DNA from: Pseudomonadota bacterium
Lineage (GTDB): Bacteria; Pseudomonadota; Gammaproteobacteria; Burkholderiales; Burkholderiaceae
DNA: 10,420 bases
Assembly (NCBI GenBank): GCA_023441105.1
Contig: JAEZQX010000296.1
Coordinates: 1-10,420 of the forward strand
Direction of reading: 5' to 3'
The translations under genes and the position numbers were made by a program. The notes beneath the pieces are model-generated. The model made no database searches and had not been told where the DNA came from. It was given only the letters and a program-made list of their open reading frames with translations. Below, in pieces: positions 1-5,763 of the stretch. The first letter of the stretch is position 1, and every line of letters begins with the position of its first letter.

Positions 1-1264
1 GCGTGCCGCCGGTGACCGCCCGGTCGATGGCCGCGATCTGCGGACTGCCTGCGGTCTGCGGCACCAGCCGCGACAGCAGGTGCACGTTGTTGTTCACCAC
101 CATCAGCAGGTTGTTGAAGTCGTGCGCGACGCCTCCGGTGAGCTGGCCCAGCGCCTCCAGCTTCTGCGCCTGCCGCAGCGCCGCCTCCGCTTGCAGGCGC
201 TGCTCGGATTCCCGCTTGAGCCGCTCCGACGCCAGCAACTCGCGGCGGGTGCGGCGCATGGCGATCCACGAGACGAAGCCGAGCGCAAGGGACGCCGGAA
301 TCGCGAAGGCCGCCAGCAGCAGCGTGCTGCGATACCACTGCGCCATCACCGGCTGGTGATCGATGCCGGTGACGACGTAGAGCGGGTAGGCGGCAACCTT
401 GCGGAACGCCGCGATGCGACGCGCGCCGTCGAGGCCGGAGACTGCGTCGATCATGCCATCGAGGCGTTTGCTGCTCAGCGCCGTCATCAACACCCCGTCG
501 GGCGCAATGCGGTCCCGCCCTTCGGGAGCCTGCGGCCAGCGGACCAGCACGTGGCCATCCTCGCGTACCAGCGCCACCGACAGGCCCGGCTCGGTGGCTT
601 CGAGGGTGCGATAGAAATCGCTGAAGTAGGCGGGCGACAGCATCGTCGAGATGACGCCGGCAAACGTCCCGTCGGGTGCTTCGCGCCGCACCGAGACGTC
701 GATGAACGGCGTGCCGGTCGAGCGTCCGAGCAGCAGGCCGGAGACGAACCAGCTGCCGCGGTTGCTGCGGTGGAACCTGAAATACGGCCGATCGGAGATG
801 TCGAGCACCGCGGGCGCGGGGAAGCTGCGGCTGCTGACCAGGGGCCGGCCGCGCGCGTTCCAGAGCGTGATCGCATAGATGTGGCTGAGACCCTCGGCCA
901 GGTTCCTCACCTGGTCGTGCAACTCGGCCTGGCGCTGCCTGATCTCGTCGTCGCCGGCCCCGCCCAGGTCGTGCAGCCACTGCCGCGTGATCACCCGGTT
1001 GGTCTCGAACACCCGCGTGGCCTGCTCGTGCGCGATCTGGGCGGCGCGGTCGGCGCGCGTTCGCGCTTCGCGGTATGCCGACTCGTAGTTCGAGTACGAG
1101 GCAGCAGCGAAGAACAGCAGGGGAAGCAACGCAGCGAGGACGATCGCCAGCCTCAGCCAGCGCAGGGCCTCCAGGCGATTGGCAGCCGGACCATTGCTCT
1201 TCTTGCGTCCCGAGCGCTCGAGGTTGTTTCCGCCCTCAGGCCGGTGCGCAACACTTTGATGCAT
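1..1264 (-). CDS. Membrane sensor histidine kinase with dCache-type periplasmic domain (3' end outside window)
   Basis: The minus-strand frame is open from base 1264 to the window edge, about 421 codons. The ATG at 1262-1264 is the nearest one ahead of the first membrane helix; no clear ribosome binding site precedes it. An Arg/Lys-rich N-terminus leads into a hydrophobic helix at about residues 38-56. An extracytoplasmic region of about 255 residues follows, with dCache/PDC-like motifs: DISDRPYF near 155-162, then an IDVSVRR...DGTFAGVIS...YFSDFY stretch. A second helix lies near 313-335, then a charged coiled linker and the HisKA H-box [11 protein letters not shown], with the phosphoacceptor His near residue 381. 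The 'AHDFNNLL' form is common in kinases that often end in a receiver domain; the ATPase and any receiver lie outside the window. It should sense a small extracytoplasmic ligand and phosphorylate a response regulator. Ligand and partner cannot be told. It sits 118 bases downstream of the oxidoreductase gene on the same strand. Confidence 0.88.
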   Translation of the reverse strand, partial: MHQSVAHRPEGGNNLERSGRKKSNGPAANRLEALRWLRLAIVLAALLPLLFFAAASYSNYESAYREARTRADRAAQIAHEQATRVFETNRVITRQWLHDLGGAGDDEIRQRQAELHDQVRNLAEGLSHIYAITLWNARGRPLVSSRSFPAPAVLDISDRPYFRFHRSNRGSWFVSGLLLGRSTGTPFIDVSVRREAPDGTFAGVISTMLSPAYFSDFYRTLEATEPGLSVALVREDGHVLVRWPQAPEGRDRIAPDGVLMTALSSKRLDGMIDAVSGLDGARRIAAFRKVAAYPLYVVTGIDHQPVMAQWYRSTLLLAAFAIPASLALGFVSWIAMRRTRRELLASERLKRESEQRLQAEAALRQAQKLEALGQLTGGVAHDFNNLLMVVNNNVHLLSRLVPQTAGSPQIAAIDRAVTGGT

Positions 1265-1382
1265 GTGTGAAGTGACCGGTTCAGGAAACGCGCATGATAA
1301 GCGAACCAGTCCGAGAGACCGCGCCGGGGGTGGCGATTGCGGCACAAGCGTTGTTTGACCGGGCTTTTATGCCAAAAACGTG
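1265..1382. other. Spacer between oxidoreductase stop and histidine kinase start
   Basis: This 118-base stretch separates two minus-strand genes. I see no gene and no standard intrinsic terminator in it. A weak pairing of CGGGC with GCCCG flanks an A/T-richer core (about 1356-1396), but its loop is long and no run of U follows on the minus strand. The spacing would allow the kinase its own promoter, though I cannot point to convincing -35 and -10 boxes. Confidence 0.4.
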
Positions 1383-2462
1383 TCATCCGGCCCGAAAACT
1401 AACGCTTTTCTCGAATTCCGCCATATCTATGGGGATTCCACGCCCAGATGACGCCAGCATGGCGTCGATCAACGCATGCACGGCCAGCGCGCTGCGCCCG
1501 CTGTTGGAGGGCTCCCGATCCGCGCGAACTGCCGACAGGAACTCCTCGATCAGGCGACGATGCGCTTCCGGCGAGAAGGCCATCGGATCGGCGCCGCCAC
1601 CGCCACCGCTGGTGCCGGTCATCTCGAGCAGCGGTTGACCCGGCCGCTGCACCACCAGCCGGTCGCCTTCGAGGACTGCAGTGCCCGCGCTGCCGGCCAG
1701 CTCGATGCGCTCGGCATATCCGGGATAGGCCACGGTGGTGGCATCGATCACCCCCGTCGCGCCGTTCGCAAAGCGGACCACGGCGCAGGCAATATCCTCG
1801 GTGTCGATCCGCCGCAGGTTGCTGTTGCGGCACTCCGCCATCACGCTCGCCACCGGCCCTGCCAGGTGCAGCAGCAGGTCGAGCGTGTGCACCGCCTGGG
1901 TCAGCAGCACGCCGCCACCGTCGCGCCTGCGCATGCCGCGCCCGGGCTCGGCGAAATACTCCGGCGAGCGCCACCAGCGTACGCTGGCCGAGACGCTCAA
2001 CAGCCTGCCCAGCGCATCCTGCCGCAGCAGCGCCGCCAGCGCCAACGGGCTGCGGCGGAAGCGGTGCTGGAAGACGACGCCGAGCCGCCGGCCGGCGCGT
2101 TCGAAGGCTTCGACCAGCGCACGGGCACGCGGCAGGTCGATGTCGATCGGCTTCTCGAGCAGCACGTGCTTGCCGGCCCGTGCCGCCCGCAGCGCGATGT
2201 CCGCATGGGTGCGCGGCGGCGTCAGCACCAGCACGATGTCGATGCAGGGATCGCCGAGCAGCTCCGCCTCGCTGGCAACCGTGGGCAGGCCGTAGGCCTC
2301 CTGGAAGGCGGCGCGCCGCTCGGCGCTCGGGCTGTAGGCGGCTACGACACGGGTGGCATCGGCGAGCTCGCGCAGGGCCTGCGCATGCGGCTGCAGCGCC
2401 ATGCCGAGGCCGATGATGCCGATGCCGGCCCTTTCACGACCGCCGTCGCTGCCTGGGTGCAC
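1383..2462 (-). CDS. Gfo/Idh/MocA family NAD(P)-dependent oxidoreductase
   Basis: This 359-residue protein has the usual length of the family. The N-terminal Rossmann fold carries GIIGLGMA at about 15-22, the EKPID motif at 103-107 (family lysine K104) and QHRFR at 132-136. The C-terminal GFO_IDH_MocA domain contains GGGVLLTQAVHTLDLL at 182-197, whose His192 matches the usual catalytic histidine. The family oxidises or reduces hydroxyl groups on sugars, inositols and related cyclic compounds in the cytoplasm; the substrate here cannot be told. The start is GTG (2460-2462): an AGGA lies seven bases before it and no in-frame ATG fits the fold better. A run of glycines (about 285-290) marks a flexible surface loop. 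It is the third gene of the minus-strand unit with the deacetylase-like and dehydrogenase genes, starting 43 bases after the latter ends. Confidence 0.92.
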   Translation of the reverse strand: MHPGSDGGRERAGIGIIGLGMALQPHAQALRELADATRVVAAYSPSAERRAAFQEAYGLPTVASEAELLGDPCIDIVLVLTPPRTHADIALRAARAGKHVLLEKPIDIDLPRARALVEAFERAGRRLGVVFQHRFRRSPLALAALLRQDALGRLLSVSASVRWWRSPEYFAEPGRGMRRRDGGGVLLTQAVHTLDLLLHLAGPVASVMAECRNSNLRRIDTEDIACAVVRFANGATGVIDATTVAYPGYAERIELAGSAGTAVLEGDRLVVQRPGQPLLEMTGTSGGGGGADPMAFSPEAHRRLIEEFLSAVRADREPSNSGRSALAVHALIDAMLASSGRGIPIDMAEFEKSVSFRAG

Positions 2463-2490
2463 GGAGAAATCCTGCGGCGGTGATGAAGCC

Positions 2491-2506
2491 GTTCGGGGAG
2501 CCGAAC
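2491..2506 (-). promoter_or_regulatory. Intercistronic hairpin between dehydrogenase and oxidoreductase genes
   Basis: GTTCGG and CCGAAC form a perfect six-base-pair stem with a four-base loop. The stem begins at the last base of the dehydrogenase stop codon and lies within the 43-base gap before the GTG-started oxidoreductase. No U-run follows on the minus strand, so it does not look like an intrinsic terminator. It could stabilise or process the message or adjust relative expression; that role is inferred. Confidence 0.4.
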
Positions 2507-3402
2507 TACAAAGCCGGCTTTGGGGTCGGCTGCGCGCCCGGCGCGGGATAGGCTTCCCAGAGGTGCGAGTCGTCCACGGTGCCCTTGCCGATGGCGCTAC
2601 CCGCGAGAAACATCTGGTGCGCGGCGGCGGCCAGCGGCAGCGGGAACTTCAGGTCGCGCCCCGAATCCAGCACCAGGGCCAGGTCCTTCACGAAGATGTC
2701 GATCGTGCTGTTCGACGGCGGGTCGTCCTGCAAGGCGCGCGGACCGCGGTCCTTCATCATCCAGCTCGCCGCGGCACTGTTGCCGTAGACCTCGAGCAGC
2801 CGCGCCGGATCGAGGCCGGCCTTCTTGCCCAGGGCGATCGCTTCGCCGAGCACCGCCAGATGAACCCCGCAGAACAGCTGGTTGATGGTCTTGACCATCG
2901 AGCCGGCACCGAGGCGGTCGCCGAAATCGTGCACATGGCGGCCCATGTCGGCAAGCACCGGCTGCGCCTTGGCCATCGCCTCGCGCGAGCCGCTCGCCAT
3001 GATCGTGAGCCCGCCGCCGGCGGCGCCGCTGACGCCGCCGGACACGGGCGCATCCAGCAGCAGCCGGCCGGCGGCGGCAAACTGTTCGCCGAGCCGGGCC
3101 ATGAAGGCGGCCGACACCGTGGCGCACTGGATCAGGACCGCGCCCGGCGCCATGCGCGCGAGGATGCCGTCCGGTCCGCTCGCCACCGCCTCCACCTGCG
3201 CTGCATTGACGACGAACGTGACGACGGCATCGGCGCCGGCGACCGCATCGGCGATCGAGTCCGCCGGGGTGCCGCCGGCTGCCCGCAGCGCCTCGAGAGC
3301 CGCCTGGCGCAAGTCGACGCCGCGCACCTCGTGCCCCTTCGCGACCAGGTTGGCGGCAGCCGCCGCGCCCATTGCACCAAGTCCCACCATCGCTATCTGC
3401 AT
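2506..3402 (-). CDS. NAD(P)-dependent beta-hydroxyacid dehydrogenase (3-hydroxyisobutyrate / L-threonate dehydrogenase-like)
   Basis: This 298-residue protein has the family's standard length. The N-terminal dinucleotide-binding motif is GLGAMG (7-12). DAPVSGG (117-123) is the substrate-binding loop. GAGSMVKTINQL carries the catalytic Lys171 and Asn174. The all-helical C-terminal domain holds FVKDL (237-241) and DDSH (277-280). The stretch GVHLAVLGEAIALGKKAGLD and the SWMMKDR and DIFVKDL segments resemble L-threonate dehydrogenase (LtnD) more than valine-pathway 3-hydroxyisobutyrate dehydrogenase, but the exact substrate is not provable. The expected reaction is NAD(P)-linked oxidation of a 3-hydroxy acid in the cytoplasm. 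The ATG (3400-3402) overlaps the end of the upstream hydrolase gene by ten bases, with an AAGG a few bases before it inside that gene, which argues for translational coupling. The protein ends in an unusual Pro-rich tail (QPTPKPAL). Confidence 0.92.
   Translation of the reverse strand: MQIAMVGLGAMGAAAAANLVAKGHEVRGVDLRQAALEALRAAGGTPADSIADAVAGADAVVTFVVNAAQVEAVASGPDGILARMAPGAVLIQCATVSAAFMARLGEQFAAAGRLLLDAPVSGGVSGAAGGGLTIMASGSREAMAKAQPVLADMGRHVHDFGDRLGAGSMVKTINQLFCGVHLAVLGEAIALGKKAGLDPARLLEVYGNSAAASWMMKDRGPRALQDDPPSNSTIDIFVKDLALVLDSGRDLKFPLPLAAAAHQMFLAGSAIGKGTVDDSHLWEAYPAPGAQPTPKPAL
2509..2522. repeat. Perfect 14-base palindrome at the 3' end of the dehydrogenase gene
   Basis: CAAAGCCGGCTTTG reads the same on both strands and codes for the last residues of the dehydrogenase. 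It lies just upstream, in transcript terms, of the 2491-2506 hairpin. A palindrome this long is expected less than once by chance in a window this size, but it may still be coincidental. Confidence 0.35.
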
Positions 3403-4340
3403 ACGCCGCCTTCGGTTCCTACTTCGAGCAATTCACGAACATGCTGCTCGACGCTGCGGGCCAATGCCAGCAGGTCGTAGCCGCCCTCCAATGCCGATAC
3501 GATGCGCCCCTGCGCATGCCGCTTCGCCTGCGCCACGATCTGCCGCGTCACCCAGGCATAGTCGTGGTCGGTCCAGCCGAGATGGCTGAGCTCGTCGTCG
3601 CGATGCGCATCGAAGCCCGCCGAGATGAAGACCAGCTGCGGCTCGAACCGCTCCAGCGCCGGCAGCCAGTGCTGCGTCACCGCCTCGCGCATCGCCTGGC
3701 CGTCGCTGTAGGGCGCGAGCGGCACGCTGACGATGTTGGATCCCCTCGGCTGCTCGCCGCTGAACGGATAGAGCGGCGACTGGAAGGTCGACAGCATCAG
3801 CACCCGGTCGTCGCCGGCGAGGATGTCCTCGCTGCCGTTGCCGTGATGGACGTCGAAATCGCACAGGGCGACGCGCTCGAGGCCGAGGGCTCCGAGCGCG
3901 TGCTGGATGCCGACCACGATGTTGTTGAAGAAGCAGAAGCCCATCGCCGATTCGCGCGTGGCGTGATGCCCCGGCGGGCGAACGTTGCAGAAGGCGCGGC
4001 GGTACTTACCGGAGGCCACCAGCTCGGTGGCCGCCACCACCGCGCCGGCGGCATGGCGCGCGGCGAGCAGCGTCCTCGGGTTCATCACCGTGTCGGGATC
4101 GACCCGCGCATAGCCCGACAGCGGCGCGCGCGCCTCGATGTCGCTGACGTGCATGCCGGTGTGGACCCGCAGCAGTTGTTCGCAGGTGACCGGCGGCGCC
4201 TCGATCGGGGCCATCAGGTCGAGCAGGCCGGAGCTCAGCAGCCGATCGGCGATCACCCGCACCCGGTCGGGACATTCGGGATGGTCCTCCCCCATCTCGT
4301 GGAGCAGCGAGCTCGGATGCGACAGGTAGGCGACTTCCAT
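3393..4340 (-). CDS. Histone deacetylase-like zinc amidohydrolase (class II HDAC / AcuC-type family)
   Basis: This 315-residue single-domain protein matches bacterial histone-deacetylase homologues. Diagnostic motifs come in family order. HPECPDR is at 20-26. RPPGHHA (121-127) supplies the two active-site histidines. GFCFFNN is at 134-140. DFDVHHGNG (161-169) gives the zinc ligands Asp163 and His165. SAGFDAH (240-246) gives zinc ligand Asp244. EGGYD (285-289) carries the transition-state tyrosine Tyr288. All catalytic residues are present, so the enzyme should be active. Bacterial members hydrolyse acyl-amide bonds on small molecules such as acetylated polyamines or on acyl-lysine; the substrate here is unknown. 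It is the first gene of the minus-strand unit and overlaps the dehydrogenase gene by ten bases, which suggests the released product or acyl group is handled by the following oxidoreductases. No strong ribosome binding site precedes the ATG. Confidence 0.94.
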   Translation of the reverse strand: MEVAYLSHPSSLLHEMGEDHPECPDRVRVIADRLLSSGLLDLMAPIEAPPVTCEQLLRVHTGMHVSDIEARAPLSGYARVDPDTVMNPRTLLAARHAAGAVVAATELVASGKYRRAFCNVRPPGHHATRESAMGFCFFNNIVVGIQHALGALGLERVALCDFDVHHGNGSEDILAGDDRVLMLSTFQSPLYPFSGEQPRGSNIVSVPLAPYSDGQAMREAVTQHWLPALERFEPQLVFISAGFDAHRDDELSHLGWTDHDYAWVTRQIVAQAKRHAQGRIVSALEGGYDLLALARSVEQHVRELLEVGTEGGVCR

Positions 4341-4393
4341 GGCTGCGGCCGGAGCGGACCCGCAGGTTCCGGGCCGTAGTGATATTCCGGCCG

Positions 4394-4399
4394 ATTCTA
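4394..4399 (-). promoter_or_regulatory. Possible -10 box for the hydrolase-dehydrogenase unit
   Basis: TAGAAT on the minus strand (five of six matches to TATAAT) lies about 54 bases ahead of the hydrolase ATG in the divergent spacer. The expected -35 position holds only a poor match, so this is a weak candidate. Confidence 0.25.
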
Positions 4400-4420
4400 C
4401 GCGCAGGTGGCGCCGGCACC

Positions 4421-4449
4421 GTGCGCGGCGTCCCGCCCGGCGCTACAAT
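4421..4449 (+). promoter_or_regulatory. Probable promoter of the tRNA-Gly gene
   Basis: TACAAT (4444-4449) is a five-of-six match to the -10 consensus and ends ten bases before the mature tRNA 5' end. A 17-base spacer would put the -35 hexamer at 4421-4426, which matches poorly. The stretch after the -10 box is G/C-rich, as expected of stable-RNA promoters under stringent control; that regulation is inferred from the composition only. Confidence 0.45.
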
Positions 4450-4459
4450 CGCGCGCAAC

Positions 4460-4535
4460 GCGGGTGTAGCTCAGTTGGTAGAGCGCCGGCTTCCCAAGCC
4501 TGAGGTCGCGAGTTCGAGACTCGTCGCCCGCTCCA
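4460..4535 (+). tRNA. tRNA-Gly, anticodon CCC
   Basis: A complete cloverleaf of 76 bases can be folded by hand, including an encoded CCA end. The acceptor stem is GCGGGTG with CGCCCGC (one G-U pair). The D arm is GCTC/GAGC and the T arm is GCGAG/CTCGT around TTCGAGA. The anticodon loop TTCCCAA gives anticodon CCC, which reads GGG glycine codons; acceptor stem and discriminator base T73 fit glycine tRNAs. The anticodon stem CCGGC/GCCTG has a C-U mismatch at the second pair (positions 28-42); all other stems pair. It stands alone on the plus strand, divergent from the hydrolase gene. Out-of-frame translation through it gives the well-known spurious 'GVAQLVERRLPKP' peptide. Confidence 0.95.
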
Positions 4536-4645
4536 AGCCATCCTTGCCGGCCGTGGCGGCATCTCCCCGGCTCGCCGGATACACCGCAAGTCGCTGATCG
4601 GACTAAGGTTTTGCCGAGGCAGCCGCGGGCCCACCGGGCCGCGCA
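4536..4645. other. Spacer downstream of tRNA-Gly
   Basis: I see no gene in these 110 bases. They contain a GC-rich inverted repeat (GCGGGCCC at 4625-4632 with GGGCCGC at 4636-4642, three-base loop, one bulge). It could stall transcription from either side, but no T-run follows it on either strand, so I do not call it a terminator. Confidence 0.4.
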
Positions 4646-4855
4646 TCAGGCGATCAACGACGCATTGTCGATCACGAAGCGGTACTTCACGTCGCTCTCG
4701 AGCATGTGGTCGTAGGCGTCGTTGATCTGTTCGGCACGGATCATCTCGATGTCCACGACGATGCCGTGCTCGGCGCCGCTGCGACGGTGTTGAGGATGAA
4801 GTCGCAGCGCCTGGCCTGGGCCGCCATGGCGTCGGCATGGCGTGAGGCCGAATGG
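4646..4855 (-). pseudogene. Remnant of a zinc-dependent alcohol dehydrogenase (YahK/CAD-like) with an out-of-frame internal deletion
   Basis: On the minus strand, about 41 codons ending at the TGA at 4646-4648 give the typical C-terminal end of YahK-type NADP alcohol dehydrogenases: EHGIVVDIEMIRAEQIN, then DVKYRFVIDNASLIA. Directly upstream, in a different frame (about 4777-4850), is a second family piece, HADAMAAQARRCDFILNTVAA, from the cofactor-binding domain. In intact relatives these pieces are separated by about 60 residues (recalled from the family). So an internal segment was lost at about 4771-4777 with a frame change. Everything N-terminal of the second piece is also missing, including the catalytic zinc and structural zinc sites. 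No function is possible. The remnant runs up to the 5' end of the divergent host-attachment gene, so the truncation also set that gene's upstream region. Confidence 0.8.
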
Positions 4856-4890
4856 GCATAGTCGTTGCCGCTCCCGAAGAAGCGCTTACG

Positions 4891-4895
4891 AGGAG
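4891..4895 (+). promoter_or_regulatory. Ribosome binding site fixing the start of the host-attachment gene
   Basis: AGGAG ends eight bases before the ATG at 4904. It lies inside the longer open frame that begins at 4865 and therefore argues for the shorter protein, whose N-terminus (MQTNWLIVAD) is the family-typical one. Confidence 0.75.
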
Positions 4896-4903
4896 CACAC
4901 GCA

Positions 4904-5353
4904 ATGCAGACCAACTGGCTGATCGTGGCGGACGAAGCCGTCGCGCACATCTTCCGATGGCAGGGCGCGAGCCGCCGCCTGGAGGAGGTCGAAACGCTGA
5001 CGCATCCGGCAGCCCACGCGCAGGAGGCGGATCTACGCCGTGATGCGCAGGGCCGGCTGGCCGGTCACGCCGCGCGCCCGATGAGCAGCGTGACCAGTTC
5101 GGCAAGCCTCGATCAGACCCACGGCGAAGCGGTCGAATTTGCCCGACGGGTCGCGGAGCGGCTGGGACGTGCCCAGACCGAGGGCCAGTTCCAGCAGCTG
5201 ACGATCGCCGCCGCGCCGCGTTTCCTCGGGCTGCTGCGGCAACAGCTCGCGCCGCAGGTCAGCGGGCTGATCAAGGAGGAGGTCGACAAGGACCTGGTCC
5301 ACGAGGATCGGGAGGACCTCGCGCGGCGCTTCCTGGGCGAGGCAAGAAGCTGA
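4904..5353 (+). CDS. Host attachment family protein (PF10116-like; baeRF-related)
   Basis: This 149-residue soluble protein matches the 'protein required for attachment to host cells' family. It has an N-terminal strand of the form NWLIVADEAVAHIFRWQG, a middle segment LTHPAAHAQEADLRRDAQGR, a helix EFARRVAERL, and a C-terminal half LTIAAAPRFLGLLRQQL followed by a charged helix with KEEVDKDLVH. I recall the family as related to bacterial eRF1-like (baeRF) proteins, so a translation- or ribosome-linked role is as plausible as the historical attachment role. No signal peptide or membrane segment is visible, so it is probably cytoplasmic. The ATG at 4904 is chosen over the upstream in-frame ATG at 4865 because of the AGGAG at 4891-4895 and family length. 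It is a single-gene unit, running away from the dehydrogenase remnant. Confidence 0.82.
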   Translation: MQTNWLIVADEAVAHIFRWQGASRRLEEVETLTHPAAHAQEADLRRDAQGRLAGHAARPMSSVTSSASLDQTHGEAVEFARRVAERLGRAQTEGQFQQLTIAAAPRFLGLLRQQLAPQVSGLIKEEVDKDLVHEDREDLARRFLGEARS

Positions 5354-5452
5354 ACCTGTGCCCGGGGGCCGCGATCCGCAGGCAAGCTCGCCCGCGGCGG
5401 CTCCCGGCGGTCGCTGGCCGGATGCGCGCCTGTGCCGGCCTTGCGTTGCCGC

Positions 5453-5458
5453 TAAAAT
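5453..5458 (+). promoter_or_regulatory. Candidate -10 box immediately upstream of thiS
   Basis: TAAAAT (five of six matches to TATAAT) ends six bases before the thiS ATG at 5465. If it is used, transcription would begin at or next to the start codon and give a leaderless message. A poor -35 match lies near 5431-5436. No TPP-riboswitch-like core is visible upstream. Confidence 0.35.
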
Positions 5459-5464
5459 GGGGAC

Positions 5465-5665
5465 ATGGAGATCACCCTGAACGGCAAGCCGCACCCTTTG
5501 ACGCGACCGATGAGCGTGTCGGAGCTGGTGGAGGCGCTCGGCTTCGCCGGCAAGCGGATCGCGGTCGAACGCAACGCGGAGATCGTTCCTCGCTCGCAGC
5601 ACGCCAGCACCGCGCTGCAGGCCGGTGACCAGGTGGAGATCGTGGTCGCCGTCGGCGGCGGCTGA
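5465..5665 (+). CDS. thiS: Sulfur carrier protein ThiS
   Basis: This 66-residue beta-grasp protein shows the family features. The N-terminal strand is MEITLNGKPH, the central helix is SVSELVEALGF, the KRIAVERNAEIVPRS segment follows, and DQVEIVVAVGGG ends in the Gly-Gly tail. The C-terminal glycine is adenylylated by ThiF and converted to a thiocarboxylate, which donates sulfur to the thiazole ring made by ThiG. thiF is not in the window. The only ribosome-binding candidate is the G-run directly before the ATG. thiG follows after 98 bases, so the two are probably co-transcribed. Confidence 0.95.
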   Translation: MEITLNGKPHPLTRPMSVSELVEALGFAGKRIAVERNAEIVPRSQHASTALQAGDQVEIVVAVGGG

Positions 5666-5700
5666 TGCCCCGGCGCCGGCAGCATCTCAAGCTCGGGGCA
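5666..5700 (+). promoter_or_regulatory. Inverted repeat directly after the thiS stop codon
   Basis: TGCCCCG (5666-5672) pairs perfectly with CGGGGCA (5694-5700) across a 21-base loop that contains further GC-rich self-complementary sequence. It starts at the first base after the stop codon and lies in the 98-base thiS-thiG gap. No T-run follows, so full termination is unlikely. A partial attenuator or an RNA-stability stem is possible. Confidence 0.35.
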
Positions 5701-5763
5701 CCCGCCCCGTTGTCGCGGGCTGATCGATGCACGGCAGGATCGCAACTGGACTGACAAGGACCG

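Noticed and set aside
80..1270. Plus-strand open frame of 396 codons
   Set aside because: It is the antisense shadow of the histidine kinase, whose minus-strand frame shows membrane helices, dCache motifs and an H-box.
1476..2483. Plus-strand open frame of 335 codons
   Set aside because: It is antisense to the Gfo/Idh/MocA gene and has no recognisable fold.
3372..4379. Plus-strand open frame of 335 codons
   Set aside because: It lies antisense to the deacetylase-like gene, which has a complete set of catalytic motifs. The plus-strand translation is His/Arg-rich and featureless.
4625..4642. GC-rich inverted repeat as terminator of tRNA-Gly
   Set aside because: The stem is plausible but no T-run follows on either strand, and it lies 90 bases from the tRNA.
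4865..4903. Upstream in-frame ATG extending the host-attachment protein by 13 residues
   Set aside because: The ribosome binding site AGGAG lies inside the extension and the family N-terminus begins at 4904.
4443..5105. Minus-strand open frame of 220 codons covering the tRNA and spacer
   Set aside because: It translates the reverse complement of tRNA-Gly (the familiar GRRVSNSRPQAWEAGALPTELH artefact pattern) and the antisense of the host-attachment gene.
5354..5464. Possible TPP riboswitch ahead of thiS
   Set aside because: The conserved CUGAGA and GAUG-type core elements are not present in the 111 bases before thiS.
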